Positions 35,600-47,140 are shown, counted from the first letter of the stretch. The stretch is 64,000 nt of DNA from Cercis canadensis (GCA_003255065.1 QAOA01004738.1:1-64000), one strand, 5' to 3'. The notes: a model not told the origin generated them from the letters alone. Translations and numbers: made by a program.

Positions 35600-37230
35600 A
35601 GACAAATCAGCTTGAGGATGGTTTTAAAGTAGCAAGCTCCATCTCTGCAGCAGCCAACCTTTCTTCAATAGTTGCAAGTTTGAGCTTGATCTCAGCTAAT
35701 GCAGCAAGTTTGGTTGAGAACTAGATTACATGATTCTGCTGGTGATTCAATCTTTGACCCATCTGATTAGCTAGCTCAATAAGTTTGACATCTTTCAACC
35801 ATTATGTATAATCCACAACATGAGAAGCTGCTATTGGTTTCTTACCAGAACTAGTTTTCTACAATTTAGAAGTAGCTAAGGAAGTAGCTGCTTTTTGCTT
35901 GGATCCAGTGGGCTGCTTGACAAAAGAAGGGCTGTTGGAATCCCAAAGAGGCACAAACTTAGTGAGATGTTGCCTAATGGTCAAATGGCTTGGCAAGGGT
36001 TCATCCTTGAACTGAGTCAAGTTAACAATAAAATACTTACAAATTTTGGTAATCATCATGCCATAAGGCAAGCTAGCTTTCTCCCAAGTTCTTCCTACTG
36101 TCCATGCCATGGTATTAAGAATAAGCTTAGGAAGGTTCAAAGCGAGCTTGTGTTTGATGTGATAAAAGAGGTAGAGGTCAGAGGTGAAAAATTATGATTG
36201 GCTACCAGCCCTAGCAAGGAAGTTGGTGGTTATGAATTTGGCTAAGGTTCTAGTCACAGAATTCATGCAATGTACGATGGGTACATTGCCATCATTGTTT
36301 ACAGGAAAATTGCACAAGAAGTCCATGGCTTCAGAAAAAAGAATGAAATCAATAGGCCAGGTCTTGTGGATATACCTCTCATCTCCCTTAGCAGGTACAT
36401 CAAAAAGTTTTTCAAATAGATTTTCATTTAGAGTTATATCAACACAAGCCACATATGATTTTAAGTATATACTACTAGAATCTACACCTTTTAAAGGTTG
36501 AAGATGGGCATAGAATAATTTTACCAATTATGGCAGAATTGGTTCTTCATTCTCCAGAAGCTGCTTCCAACCCATCGCAGCTACTGTTTCATCTATGGCT
36601 TTGGTGATTTTGGTGTTCTTTGCCCATTTCTCAATAGAGCCTGGAACTACTTTCCTAAAAAATAACTTTCTCTACAAATTCTTCTTGATGTCTCTAGTTT
36701 TGAAAAGATCCCAACAACTCTAGGTGGAGCAGGCTTGGGCATTGAAAGTTGTTTGCGTGTGGTCATCTTGGTCCTTACAACTTTTGGAGTGATGGTTTTA
36801 GTAGGAAGATCCTTTGGTCTAACAAGAGAAGCCGGACAAGTGGAAAGATGAATTTTTGGGTTTTCTAGAACAGATGTCTCCTCAGGTTCATATCAACCCA
36901 TATATAACACTATGGGTGGTCCTTTTAGAAGTTTAAAACCTCCAAAAGACTTAAGAAGAACCAGTTCCTCTTCTTTTTCATTTGGTTTTGACTGAGCTTC
37001 GTGTGGATCAGCTATGGGATAATCATGATCTACATGCATGGGCTCCTTCCCTTTGGCACTAGAGCCACCAAGTTTAGAACTTCATTGCATGGCTTGCTCG
37101 AAAGAATCAGCAGTGTCTTAAGAAGAAGACTCTGAAACAACAATGACAATTTTTGGGGTGTTGTTGGAAGTTTCTCTGCCTTTTCTACCCATTCCCTGAA
37201 AGCGTATGAGTTTGTTCCCAAATCTCATGG
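35600..37230 (-). pseudogene. Extra region downstream of pol (env-like position)
   Basis: Between RNase H and the 3' LTR, the minus strand carries protein-like pieces that are not gag or pol: LFYAHLQPLKGV, VACVDITLNENLFEKLFDVP, HKTWPIDFILFSEAMDF, MNSVTRTLAKFITTNFLARA, LILNTMAWTVGRTWEKASLP and YGMMITKICKYFIVNLTQF. SIRE-type Copia elements are known to carry an extra, sometimes env-like, frame at this place. I see no clear membrane segment or signal peptide, so an envelope role is not shown. Broken, several breaks. Confidence 0.5.
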
Positions 37231-37854
37231 TTGTTGCAATTTGCTTTATGGATAGGTTTGGAGAGGTTTGAGGCGGTTTATAGGACGAATTAAGAATTAC
37301 TTTAGGAAAGTTGCAAGAATTTAGGAAATAGGGAGCTTAGAAATGGAGGAATAGAGCGAGAAATTAGGGATTTTTGCAAAACTAGTTTAGGAAAGAAAAT
37401 GAATCAGGTAATTGAAGGGTCAATTGGCACAACGCTGCATTTTATGCATGCAGGAAACTGGAGAATAAGTGAAACATGGCATTTTGGCTATTGGATCAAT
37501 TGAAACATGGAGGCCCAACAGAGTAAAGCCCAAACTCATTTAAGAAACATATCTAGCTTTACTAAATGGATCAGAGAGCCTTAAAAATAAGGCCCAACTG
37601 GATTTTCATATACTTCCAATCCATAAAGTAGTTTTCTGATAGGCAGGCTTGGAGAATATGAGAACTAGCTTGCAAACCAACTTTGTGACCAAAATCAAAA
37701 TAGTCTCAGCAAACTTGTTAGCTCACAGATTTAAATTAATTTGAAATGACCTTTTAGTCCTCAAAGTCATGCATGTTTATGATATGCCATGATTATGTAG
37801 TATGCATGTTGAACCTAGGGCGAGCTCATCATCCCAAGTTCATGTCTTAGATAA

Positions 37855-38563
37855 CAAAACCTATCTTCTGCCCTACCTTAGTGAAGATATCAGCAAGTTA
37901 TTCTTTGGTATTGATAAAAGCTAGTTCAATGTCACCTTTTAACACATGATCTCGAATAAAATGATGCTTGTTATCTATATGCTTTGTTCAACAATGTTGA
38001 ACAGGATTTTTGGCTATATTTATAGCACTAGTATTATCACATAGGGTAGAAATTTTGGTTAGAAGAATACCATAATCAACAAGTTGTTACTTCATCCAAA
38101 GAACTTGAGAGCAACAATTTTTGGTTGCCATATATACAGGTTCAACAGTTGATTGAGCTACAACATGTTGCTTCTTGCATTGCCAGGATACTAGAGCATT
38201 CCCCAAGAATTGACATCCTCTACTGGTACTCTTTCGATTTATGGAACATCCAACATAGTCTGAACCTATGTATGCAATCAACTCAAAAGAACCAGTTTTG
38301 CTGAACCATATTCCCACGTTAGAAGTAGATACTAAGTGTCTAAAAAGTCTTTTTACATCTGTAAGGTATGATTCTTTTGGTGCAACTTGATATCTAGCAC
38401 ATGAGCATATGCTGAACATAATATTTGGTCTGCTAGCAGTGAGATATAGTAGAGAATCGATAATGCCTCTGTACTTTTTCTCACAAATTGGTTTTCCCTT
38501 TTCATCCAGATGCAGCTTTGTCAATGGACTCATAGGAATAGTCATTCCTTTTGCATTTCCCAT
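37855..38563 (-). pseudogene. RNase H region of the SIRE-like Copia
   Basis: TIPMSPLTKLHLDEKGKPI, KKYRGIIDSLLYLTASRPNI, then AYIGSDYVGCSINRKSTSRG, GCQFLGNALVSWQCKKQHVV and AQSTVEPVYMA match the end of RT and the RNase H of plant Copia pol (normally the Y-x-D-x-D-(W/Y)-A-G and S-T-A/V-E-A-E-Y motifs). Toward 37.86 kb a LADIFTK end motif is seen. Broken copy. Confidence 0.8.
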
Positions 38564-39468
38564 ACCAAACTTCTTTAGTAACTCCTCTGTATACTTGGAT
38601 TGGTTAAAGAATATGCCAAAGAAGCTGGTTTTTTGACAAAGAAGTTTCTAGATAACTTTGCTGGTTAAGGTTCATTATAACCAAAAACTACTTTGTCTTG
38701 CCCAACTCTCTATCTTCCTAGCAAAGCATTCAAGTTTCCACGCCCTTGAACAAACTTTGCTAGACCATTTGACAGTTCATTAACTTTCTTTTTCAACTCA
38801 TTGTTTTCTTTAAGCGTAGATGGGGTAAGAAGTTGGTTTTTCTTAAGAGAGCCCATTTCTTTTTGTAAAACCTTAAACCTTTGAGCCAATTCAGAACTCT
38901 CTTTCTTGAGCAAATCAATTTCCTTAATATACTCTTTGACTATTTTCTTAAGAGCTTTTATCTTTACAAGCCTCTTTTCATAATCAAGAGCTAGATCCTC
39001 GAAAGCTTGATTTACCTCTTCATAAGGAGGATGATCTAGTTCTATTTTAGAATCACTTACCTCATTGCTGCTTTCTGTGTGTGCCATGACACAGAAGTTT
39101 GCTAGATTCTCTTCATCCAGGTCATCATTGTTGTAGGAAGAATCTACATCACTCCATGAAGCAATCATAGCCTTCTTCTTGTCCTTTTTTATAGAACTTC
39201 TTCTTCTTGAGGTTGGGACAATCTGGCTTGATGTGTCCAAACTTCTTGCATTCATAGCAGATGACTAGTTCTTTGATGTTTTCTCCTTTGTTGCTTCTAA
39301 GTGGAAATTTTCTTCTGTCATTTCACCTTTTCATTTGGTGAAGAAATTTTCTTGACACTAGAGCTACATCTTCACCACTAGAAGTTGGTTCTTTTGTAGG
39401 ATAACTAGTTTCTTGAGAGGTGCTGGTTAGAGCAAGACTTTTTTCTTTTCAAACAACATCATTCGATG

Positions 39469-40994
39469 TGTCTCTAGCTATCCTCTCAGCTGGTCCACAG
39501 TCATTTCATTTGTTTCAACATATTGGAGGAGAACCGTGACCTTTGTCTCCTATTTTTCTGTCAAGCACCTAATCAGCTTCTTTACTTGCTCATTTTGAGT
39601 GTATTCTCTCCCAAGACTCTTGNAACAACTAATCTTTTAAGAACTTAAGCAAGAACAGAATAAGGGGGGGTTTTGTGTTGATGCAATATACTAAGAAAGC
39701 AGTAAATTGAATTTATCAAATAAGAGAAAACGCAATCAACTCAAGTAGGCAACCAAACTCTAATCCATCCTTGTTCAGTAAAGATAACCTAGATCTATTT
39801 TAATTCTTGGTTAAGTGTTACCTGAAACCCCTAACAATAACACTTAGAATTCCTACTGATTTACCAACCAGGATTCAATTAATCATGGAATTAAGACTCT
39901 AGGCAACCGCTCTATATCACTAAATCCAGATTAATTTAATAACCGAATTATCCAAGTTAACCATATATTAAAGACCTTTAAAGTATGATTATCAATCTGA
40001 TTACTGTTATGAATCTAATCAACCGATTTAAATTCATACAACTCATGGAATCAAAGTACCATTCAATCACATGAAGAAGGGGAGAAGCAGTAATTCAAAT
40101 TAAATTAAATCAAACCCGGTTGAAGCACAGGAACTCTGGATTGTCAAGTTTGGCTCCTCTTGAATTGATTACAAACGAACTTAGCCTTCCATGGAAGACT
40201 TGAACACAAAGCAAAGGGGAAAAACGAACTAAGCAAAGGAGGCAGCAGCAGCTCAAGGAATTTCGTATCTCTTCTGATTGTGTATATTTGCCTCAACAAC
40301 TTGAGAATATATACTAGCTGGCTGCCTCCTCTAGGTTTCCTAATGGTTTCCTAATTACAAAATAAACCTAGTTTCCTAAATTATTAATGGTAAAAACATG
40401 ATCAAGCCCTAGTGTCATGTGTGCTGGCCCAAAAACAGATGTTGGCCCAAATAAACATGCTCTGGTCCAATAGGCAGCCCTAAGGAAAGGAATCAGTCAA
40501 TGCTGGGCGGAGTGCTGGGCGGAGCAGAAAATCTGGACTGCTTGCACGCGAATTTCAGTTGTCCAGACGCGAGAATCAGCTTCTGGGCTCTTCATATGAA
40601 ATGTGGAATTTTCTGTCAGCTTTCCAACGAAACTGGAATCACATCAATCGGACATCTATAGCAAAAGATATGGTGAAAAACGTAAGCAGTGCCAGAATTT
40701 AACAGTTAAGCAATTAAAATCTACAAGCACCAACAAGTCCAAATCTACAAAACATGTCTAAAAGCCATAAAAATCACTAGAAACACACACTAAAAGACTA
40801 AGTATAAGAGAAACAAATAGTATAAAATAATCTGTTATCATGTCTCTAGCTATCCTCTCAGCTGGTCCACGGTCATTTCATTTGTTTCAACATATTGGAG
40901 GAGAACCGTGACCTTTGTCTCCTATTTTTCTGTCAAGCACCTAATCAGCTTCTTTACTTGCTCATTTTGAGTGTATTCTCTCCCAAGACTCTTG
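39469..40994. repeat. 154-bp block present on both sides of the nested LTR
   Basis: Bases 39469..39622 (ending at an N, 39623) and 40841..40994 are the same apart from one base seen (CCACAGTC against CCACGGTC). The right copy follows the end of the nested LTR. The left copy continues from gag sequence with no LTR, so it reads as an empty site placed beside the filled site. Confidence 0.85.
39624..40840. mobile_element. Solo LTR, Athila/Tat-like (family X)
   Basis: About 1.2 kb from AACAACTAATC (just after the N) to TCTGTTATCA. Its end matches window bases 1..43. The end words ACTAAGTATAAG and TATAAAATAA recall the Athila LTR ends elsewhere in the window. No coding region is attached. The first few bases are probably lost at the assembly join, so a target duplication cannot be read. 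Confidence 0.75.
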
Positions 40995-41529
40995 AGATTA
41001 TTTATGATCCCAAGAAATTGAGAAAAGAAAGACTCCATATCTTTATCCTTCTCCATGTGGAACATTTCATATTGTGAACCAAAGATATCAATCTTGGCTT
41101 CCTTCACATGGCTAGTTCCTTTTTGTATGGCTTTAAGTCGATCCCACATCTCTTTAGCTGAGTTGCATGAAGCTATGTGCTCATACTCTTTTGGAGAAAT
41201 AACACATACGATGTTATATCTAGCTTTGGAGTTCAAAGTGTATGAAAGTTAGTCCTCAGCTGTGAACTCGCTTTCTTCCTTTGGAACTTGTACTCCATCA
41301 ACCATTTTCATTAGTGGTGTCATCCCATTTCTCACAATGGCCCAAACCTTGTAGTCTATGGATTTCAGGTACATCTCCATTCTTTCCTTCTAGTACTTGT
41401 AGTTGTCATCATTGAAGTATAGTGGCTTGTGGGAAGAATGAGTTGAACTTTGTGAGTTCATGTTACCTGCAAAATTGAAACTTTTAGATCCTTGACTCAA
41501 GTTTGTTAAACCTATTAAGAGAGCACCAA

Positions 41530-41541
41530 GCTCTAATACCA
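41530..41541 (-). promoter_or_regulatory. Primer binding site, initiator tRNA-Met type
   Basis: The minus strand reads TGGTATTAGAGC, one base from the usual Copia primer site TGGTATCAGAGC, two bases inside the 5' LTR. Confidence 0.85.
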
Positions 41542-41543
41542 AT

Positions 41544-43051
41544 TGAGAGTGTAGGTATGCTCCTGGAGGGGGGGTGAATATGAGATTAAAACAATAACTC
41601 TACAAAATTACAGACTAAAAACTATTTCTAGAATAACCAGTTTATGATCAAAACTTGTTTCAAAGTTTGTTATATAATAACCCAGAAAATCTTAGCAAAA
41701 GCTAAAGATTGAAACTTGAATTTAAGAACTAAGAACATAAACCAAGTAGCCACTCAGCATATTGGATTAGAAGATTTAGATTCTTGCTAATAAGAATATA
41801 ACAATTTATCAAACAAGAACCAACAAGCTAATAGATAAAGAGATAGAATTTACAGCAAGCTTAACAAGTACAAAACATCAGAACTAGTTATGCAGCACTA
41901 GATCATATATTAGCAAAATATTAAAAAGAGAAGAGAAGAGAGATTGAGCCTAGAAATTTTATAGTGGTTCAGCCAATAATAGAGCCTATGTCCACTCTCC
42001 CAAAGCTGGGGTTCAACTATCAACAACGTTATTTGTCTAAGCTTCTCCAAGCACTGGTTTTACAAAGAGATAAACCAGAAATATGTTACAAAAATCCTAG
42101 AAGGATATGGCACCCATAGTTTTTACAACTCTCACAAGAAATACAGAGTTGGTAGAAGAGACTAAGAATTAGTTTCTGATAAAATACTTTTTCTTCAAGA
42201 TGTTTGATGACTTCTCTTCTTATTTTTCTAGACCTTAGGTCTTCGAATTTATAGTAGCAGAAGGNACAGAGCCTATGTCCACTCTACCAAAGCTAGGGTT
42301 CAACTATCAACAACGTTATTTGTCTAAGCTTCTCCAAGCACTGGTTTTACAAAGAGCTAAACCAGAAATATGTTACAAAAATCCTAGAAGGATATGGCAC
42401 CCATAGTTTTTACAACTCTCACAAGAAATACAGAGTTGGTAGAAGAGACTAAGAATTAGTTTCTGATAGAATACTTTTTCTTCAAGATGTTTGATGACTT
42501 CTCTTCTTATTTTTCTAGACCTTAGGTCTTCGAATTTATAGTAGCAGAAGGTAGAAGATGATCGTTGCTAATGGGCTAGACTTCTGCTTGCTTGAGTTGT
42601 GGTCTTACTTGAGTTGTGGTCTTAATCACTAAATCAGAGATAATATATGAAATTGAGAAATAATCTCTTCCTTTCAAAAATTTTCCTTGTATAGAACTTG
42701 TTTCCTTTCTTCATGCTGATTTCTCTCTAATTCGAATTCCTCTTATGGGTTTCTCTCCAACGTCTCTAAAGTCCACTGCTTGATCCTAATGGACTGGGCT
42801 TCTGACTTGGATGGTCCACGAATTTTCTCTTTAAGGCTTTTCACATCAGCATCTTCATTGTAGTGTAGAACCAGTTCATCACTCACTCTAGCTCTAGAGC
42901 TGGTTATTGTAGTGTAGAACTGGTTATGCTTTTGACCCAAAGTCATTGTTTAACCTATTACTAAATATCACCATTTGAACAAACAAGTTAGTAATACATA
43001 AAGGCTATTTGTTATCATCAAAACTAGGGATGGAGAACTGTGGGGCCAACA
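41544..43051 (-). mobile_element. 5' LTR of the SIRE-like Copia
   Basis: Starts TGAGAGTGTAGGTATGC and ends GGGGCCAACA on the plus strand. It appears longer than its partner because bases 41981..42264 are repeated at 42268..42551 after an N at 42265, an apparent unmerged assembly overlap. Confidence 0.83.
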
Positions 43052-43172
43052 AACCCCTTATCTCTCTCATATCTATCTCCCTAACCATTTTCTTACAAAA
43101 ATAATAGTTTCATGATTTTATTAATTATTGGTAGTTAATGTTCAAGTCATTCTTTTATATTTCTTAATTTAG

Positions 43173-43307
43173 GTTGCCGATGTTGTTTTACCAAAAGATT
43201 GGAGTTCAATGAAAGATCAACTTCCATTTGAGACTATCATGACTATAGCATCAAATCATTACAATATCAATTTTTTGTTTCATATATATGGCACAATATT
43301 TGTTTAG
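43173..43307 (+). CDS. Candidate host exon 2 (see 33574..33690)
   Basis: After the Copia element the sequence reads TTCTTAATTTAG, a good 3' splice site with a T-rich tract. Then comes an open frame of 44 codons and a stop: VADVVLPKDWSSMKDQLPFE, TIMTIASNHYN, then a hydrophobic end. Its phase fits exon 1. I do not recognise it. The pairing is inference: splice-like signals arise by chance, and the spliced product (83 residues) matches no family I know. Confidence 0.25.
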   Translation, partial: VADVVLPKDWSSMKDQLPFETIMTIASNHYNINFLFHIYGTIFV

Positions 43308-43356
43308 CTAAAATAATAATCACCACTCATAATTTTTAGCAATCTCATGCTCAGGT

Positions 43357-44065
43357 AGGGGTGAGCAAAAAGCAAAAGACCAACAGATTCCGACCAGATC
43401 ATGACTAAACCGAGTTGCTCGGGCGGTTCGGTTCGGGTGAACTACTTATGGGCAATAATGATTTCTACTTAAAATTGGTTAATCGGTCGTTTTCGGTTAA
43501 AAAATTTTCAAACCGTTGGTAATTGAAACCGGCCGAACCTTCATTAATTGTTACAATTATTACTTTTACTATGCCTCTTTTCTTGTGCAACACACAATTT
43601 ATCCCGTAGTTCATTAAATTTTTGTATTTTCCCAAGTGATCACACGTATTGCTCTAACTTCTCTCATTCTTTTAGTTATTTTTATATTTTTGTTCATCTC
43701 ATCCTTTTACCTTTCCCTTGTCCTTTAACCCTCTCTATTTGTTTCCAAAACCCATCATCGATATCATCTATCTGATAAAAAACTAAAACATCAGGCCATC
43801 ACCATTACCATTCATTACCCCTTCTCTCTCATCAAAAACTCCATTCTTCATCTCTGTCCATTACTCCCTCCCCTATCTCATCCAAAACTAAGGAGTCATG
43901 CACACAAGATAAATTTGGTGCTGATGCTAGTTTTCCTTGTGTGTAAGTTGCAAAAAAGTGAGAGAAAATTTTGAGAACTCCTACAATTCTCCAAGCTACT
44001 AGAACTACTATAATTCTCAGTCACAAACCGTCAATAACCCACCAAAACCACCCGAAAAGCTGTCC
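43357..44065. other. hAT-like terminal sequence and unassigned flank
   Basis: TAGGGGTGAGCAAAAAG, followed by CGGTTCGGTTCGGGT and related CCG/CGG words, resembles the end of plant hAT-type non-autonomous DNA transposons. I did not find the opposite end, so it may be truncated or a chance match. From 43550 on the sequence is T/C-rich and then unassigned. Confidence 0.3.
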
Positions 44066-46193
44066 AAGCTAAGCACTTTGGTTTCATCCTTTACACGATC
44101 GGCGGCAAGCCTGGTCTTTGGTCCTTTCGGGTAGCATCGGGCAGGTGGTGGATGGCTCAAAACCGACTGTAATAGACCAATGCTAAGCCCCTATGCTCAG
44201 GAGAAAGCAAATTATATGAGGTATTAGGTAGTTAATGGCTTTTTCGGATTTTTTTTTTTTTATAAATAAGATACTTTTATTAAATTAGAACTACAAGATT
44301 AGATAGTATAAACTTAATGAAGGGAAAGCATGCAAAAGCATCAGGAATCAACATGCTACAGCCAAGAACTAAGACAAGGGCATCCATGTGAAAGCTACAA
44401 AAGCCAGTGAATTTCTGTAGAAAAATCTTGAATATCACAAACAATAGGAGGATTAAGAAATTTGTTGGGAAGAGGTGACCCATCGATATCGTCGATCTTA
44501 GGGGTGCCATGAGTTTTAAGGGGAGAATGAGCAACAAGGTTACTGTTGATGGGATATGAGGGAGTAGGTAGTATAGGTATGTCAATGGAGAGGGATAGCA
44601 GCTTAGAGTTGTTAGTAAAAGTGCTAGGAAAAGTACTGTTGACTAAGGGGGTAAGTCCACACTAAGGAAAATTTGAAATTTGAAATTTTTTTGGCTTGCA
44701 CTTAGGAGGGAGCAATGGAGCTGATGCTAGGGTTCTTAGTCACAACATTGTTATAGTGAAGCTTGGTCGTGACAAGAGTCCATGAATTGTTGGTGTCGGG
44801 ATTAGCTTGGTCCATTGATGGTCAAACTAGAGGCAAGCAAGAATCAAACATATTAGTAGCACTAGATTGTGTTACTAATAGAAGATCATTAAAGACATCA
44901 ATCTTCTCATAGATAATGGGTTGGACCAAAGAGTCAATATGAAACAAACGTGGTAATGGTTTCTTGATATTCAACTCCAAGCAAATGCAAGCATAACGGC
45001 CATGAGAGAGTTGTAGAGTAAGAGCATCTATTGCAACAAATCTACCCAATTTATTTTCGATATCTTGAAGGACATCAAGTTGATAATACTCAATTGGTGA
45101 GAAGGGGAGGCATATCCCAATGGTTGTGGNAAGCTAAGCACTTTGGTTTCATCCTTTACACGGTTGGCGGCAAGCCTGGTCTTTGGTCCTTTCGGGTAGC
45201 ATTGGGCAGGTGGTGGATGGCTCAAAACCGACTGTAATAGACCGATGCTAAGCCCCTATGCTCAGGAGAAAGCAAATTATATGAGGTATTAGGTAGTTAA
45301 TGGCTTTTTCGGAATTTTTTTTTTTATAAATAAGATACTTTTATTAAATTAGAACTACAAGATTAGATAGTATAAACTTAACGAAGGGAAAGCATGCAAA
45401 AGCATTAGGAATCAACATGCTACAGCCAAGAACTAAGACAAGGGCATCCATGTGAAAGCTACAAAAGCCAATGAATTTCTGTAGAAAAATCTTGAATATC
45501 ACAAACAATAGGAGGATTAAGAAATTTGTTGGGAAGAGGTGACCCATCGATATCGTCGATCTTAGGGGTGCCATGAGTTTTAAGGGGAGAATGAGCAACA
45601 AGGTTACTGTTGATGGGATATGAGGGAGTAGGTAGTATAGGTATGTCAATGGAGAGGGATAGCAGCTTAGAGTTGTTAGTAAAAGTGCTAGGAAAAGTAC
45701 TGTTGACTAAGGGGGTAAGTCCACACTAAGGAAAATTTGAAATTTGAAATTTTTTTGGCTTGCACTTAGGAGGGAGCAATGGAGCTGATGCTAGGGTTCT
45801 TAGTCACAACATTGTTATAGTGAAGCTTGGTCGTGACAAGAGTCCATGAATTGTTGGTGTCGGGATTAGCTTGGTCCATTGATGGTCAAACTAGAGGCAA
45901 GCAAGAATCAAACATATTAGTAGCACTAGATTGTGTTACTAATAGAAGATCATTAAAGACATCAATCTTCTCATAGATAATGGGTTGGACCAAAGAGTCA
46001 ATATGAAACAAAGGTGGTAATGGTTTCTTGATATTCAACTCCAAGCAAATGCAAGCATAACGGCCATGAGAGAGTTGTAGAGTAAGAGCATCTATTGCAA
46101 CAAATCTACCCAATTTATTTTCGATATCTTGAAGGACATCAAGTTGATAATACTCAATTGGTGAGAAGGGGAGGCATATCCCAATGGTTGTGG
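44066..46193. repeat. 1.06-kb block present twice around an N (assembly join)
   Basis: Bases 44066..45129 and 45131..46193 are nearly the same, separated only by an N at 45130. I see about ten differences, including CACGATCGGC against CACGGTTGGC and one T-run length change, so roughly 1%. This fits two haplotypes, or overlapping contigs, laid end to end. The LINE 3' half therefore appears twice. Confidence 0.85.
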
Positions 46194-47140
46194 TCATAGC
46201 AGAAGTTTGAGGAATGAAGTTGGGGACCCATTGCGTGACTAAGAGGGGTTTGGACCCCACCAAGGTCCTGAGGTCATAATTTTAACTCTATGCTTTGCAA
46301 GTGTTAACTTAGCGAGGTAGAAATTCTTGTTGAGAGAGATAATCTCCATGTTGCCTTACCATCTCCAAAGACCTTGCAACCTATTCTTGAGATAGTCTAG
46401 TTCAAAAGAGTTGCCCGTAGCTCTAAGGATAATAGTGTTATCCCATTTAGCTCTAAGGCATGCCTTTTGTATCAAGGAACCATCTCTCTCGAAAGCTTAA
46501 GCTATTAGGTGAAGACCTAGGAATAGTTTTATATCTAACACGCCCTCACATGCGTAAGCCTTTTGGCTTGAAGCATCAACAAAGCACAAGTTCACTCATA
46601 CCTTGTGCTGAAATTTTAATTTAATTGAGAAAGTAGGGGCAACAAGATTCAATCTCCCGATCGCTTGGTCAAAGAGGTTTTGATACCATGTCAATGAACC
46701 ATCGCTCCTAAAAGCTTAAGCTATTAGGTGAAACCCCATGAATAGTTTTTATATCTAACATTTTGTGCTTCAAATATACATATAGAATGTGTAAAGGAGG
46801 TGGTGGTTTGGGCAAAGATGGTAGTGGGATTTGGACCAATGGTAGCTATGAGTGTAGGTACGCCGAAATTGTTGAGGGTATCTATATAAGACAGCCCTTG
46901 AGAACACGTTGTTGGATGGAGAAGAGGAGAAGCTAAAGGGGTGGGTTCGACGGTGGAAGGAATTGGGTTTTCAAAGGAAGTGGGAGAGGCAAGAATGTGT
47001 GACAGAATAGGGTGAGGTGTTGGGATGGTCTATGACAGAAAGAAGGGTGGTTTCGGTGGTGGAGGAAGCAAAGTTTATGGGGGAGGGGATGGCTAAAAGC
47101 TCAAAGGAGGAAAGCGTAATGGGGTCAGGAGCCATCCTAG
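44249..47140 (-). mobile_element. LINE (L1-type) with ORF1 but no ORF2
   Basis: Minus-strand non-LTR element. An ATG at 47134 opens a Ser/Pro/Thr-rich N-terminus (MAPDPITLSSFELLAI). After the TRIM insertion a DUF4283-type domain follows (KNFYLAKLTLAKHRVKI, then YYQLDVLQDIENKLGRFVAI and HGRYACICLELNIKKPL), typical of plant L1 ORF1 proteins that bind the RNA. The copy then passes into a tail with AATAAA (minus; 44277..44282) and an A run (T run 44249..44261). Frame interruptions are present. No endonuclease or reverse transcriptase is seen. No clear target duplication was found. Confidence 0.65.
46468..46760 (-). mobile_element. TRIM element inside the LINE
   Basis: A terminal-repeat retrotransposon in miniature, 293 bp. 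Two direct terminal repeats of about 72 bp (46468..46540 and 46689..46760) each hold AAGCTTAAGCTATTAGGTGA and end ATATCTAACA. On the minus strand TGGTATCAAAACC (46676..46688) abuts the 5' repeat and is an initiator-Met primer site. A purine-rich stretch (GTGAGGGCG) abuts the 3' repeat. There is no coding capacity, as is normal for TRIMs. It lies in the LINE ORF1 region. A second copy is at 60182..60460. Confidence 0.8.

Larger units (their letters stand above)
38710..41236 (-). pseudogene. gag region of the SIRE-like Copia (split by a nested LTR)
   Basis: At 40922..41236 the minus strand reads a UBN2-type Copia gag (ARYNIVCVISPKEYEHIASC, AKEMWDRLKAIQKGTSHVKE, in part). At 38710..39255 it reads the distal gag: a KKAMIASWSDVDSS segment, an acidic stretch, then a long charged coiled-coil-like part (LKKIVKEYIKEIDLLKKESS) ending KFVQGRGNLNALLG. 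A zinc-knuckle-like CYECKKFGHIKPDC lies at about 39.2 kb. The LTR at 39624..40840 lies within it. A sister of this gag is in 51849..54538. Confidence 0.8.
33826..43051 (-). mobile_element. SIRE-like Ty1/Copia element, broken
   Basis: Minus-strand element between LTRs 33826..35135 and 41544..43051, each TGAGAG...CCAACA on the plus strand. It has an initiator-Met primer site, gag with a coiled-coil region, an RNase H region, and an extra region between pol and the 3' LTR. Long LTRs, this gag type and the extra downstream region fit the SIRE/Maximus group. Integrase and most of RT were not recognised. By eye the LTR starts differ by roughly 10%, so it is old. Many breaks. Flanks AAGCT and AACCC do not match. 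Confidence 0.82.

Noticed and set aside
36184-36501. A plus-strand frame opposite the extra region of the SIRE-like element
   Set aside because: The minus strand gives the more protein-like pieces, in the element's own direction; the plus frame is its shadow.
33826-43051. A target duplication for the SIRE-like Copia
   Set aside because: The five bases on each side (AAGCT and AACCC) agree at only three positions, which is not convincing.
44280-44585. A 101-codon hydrophobic frame, repeated at 45344..45649
   Set aside because: It is an off-frame reading of the LINE 3' part; its appearance twice is explained by the 1.06-kb assembly duplication.
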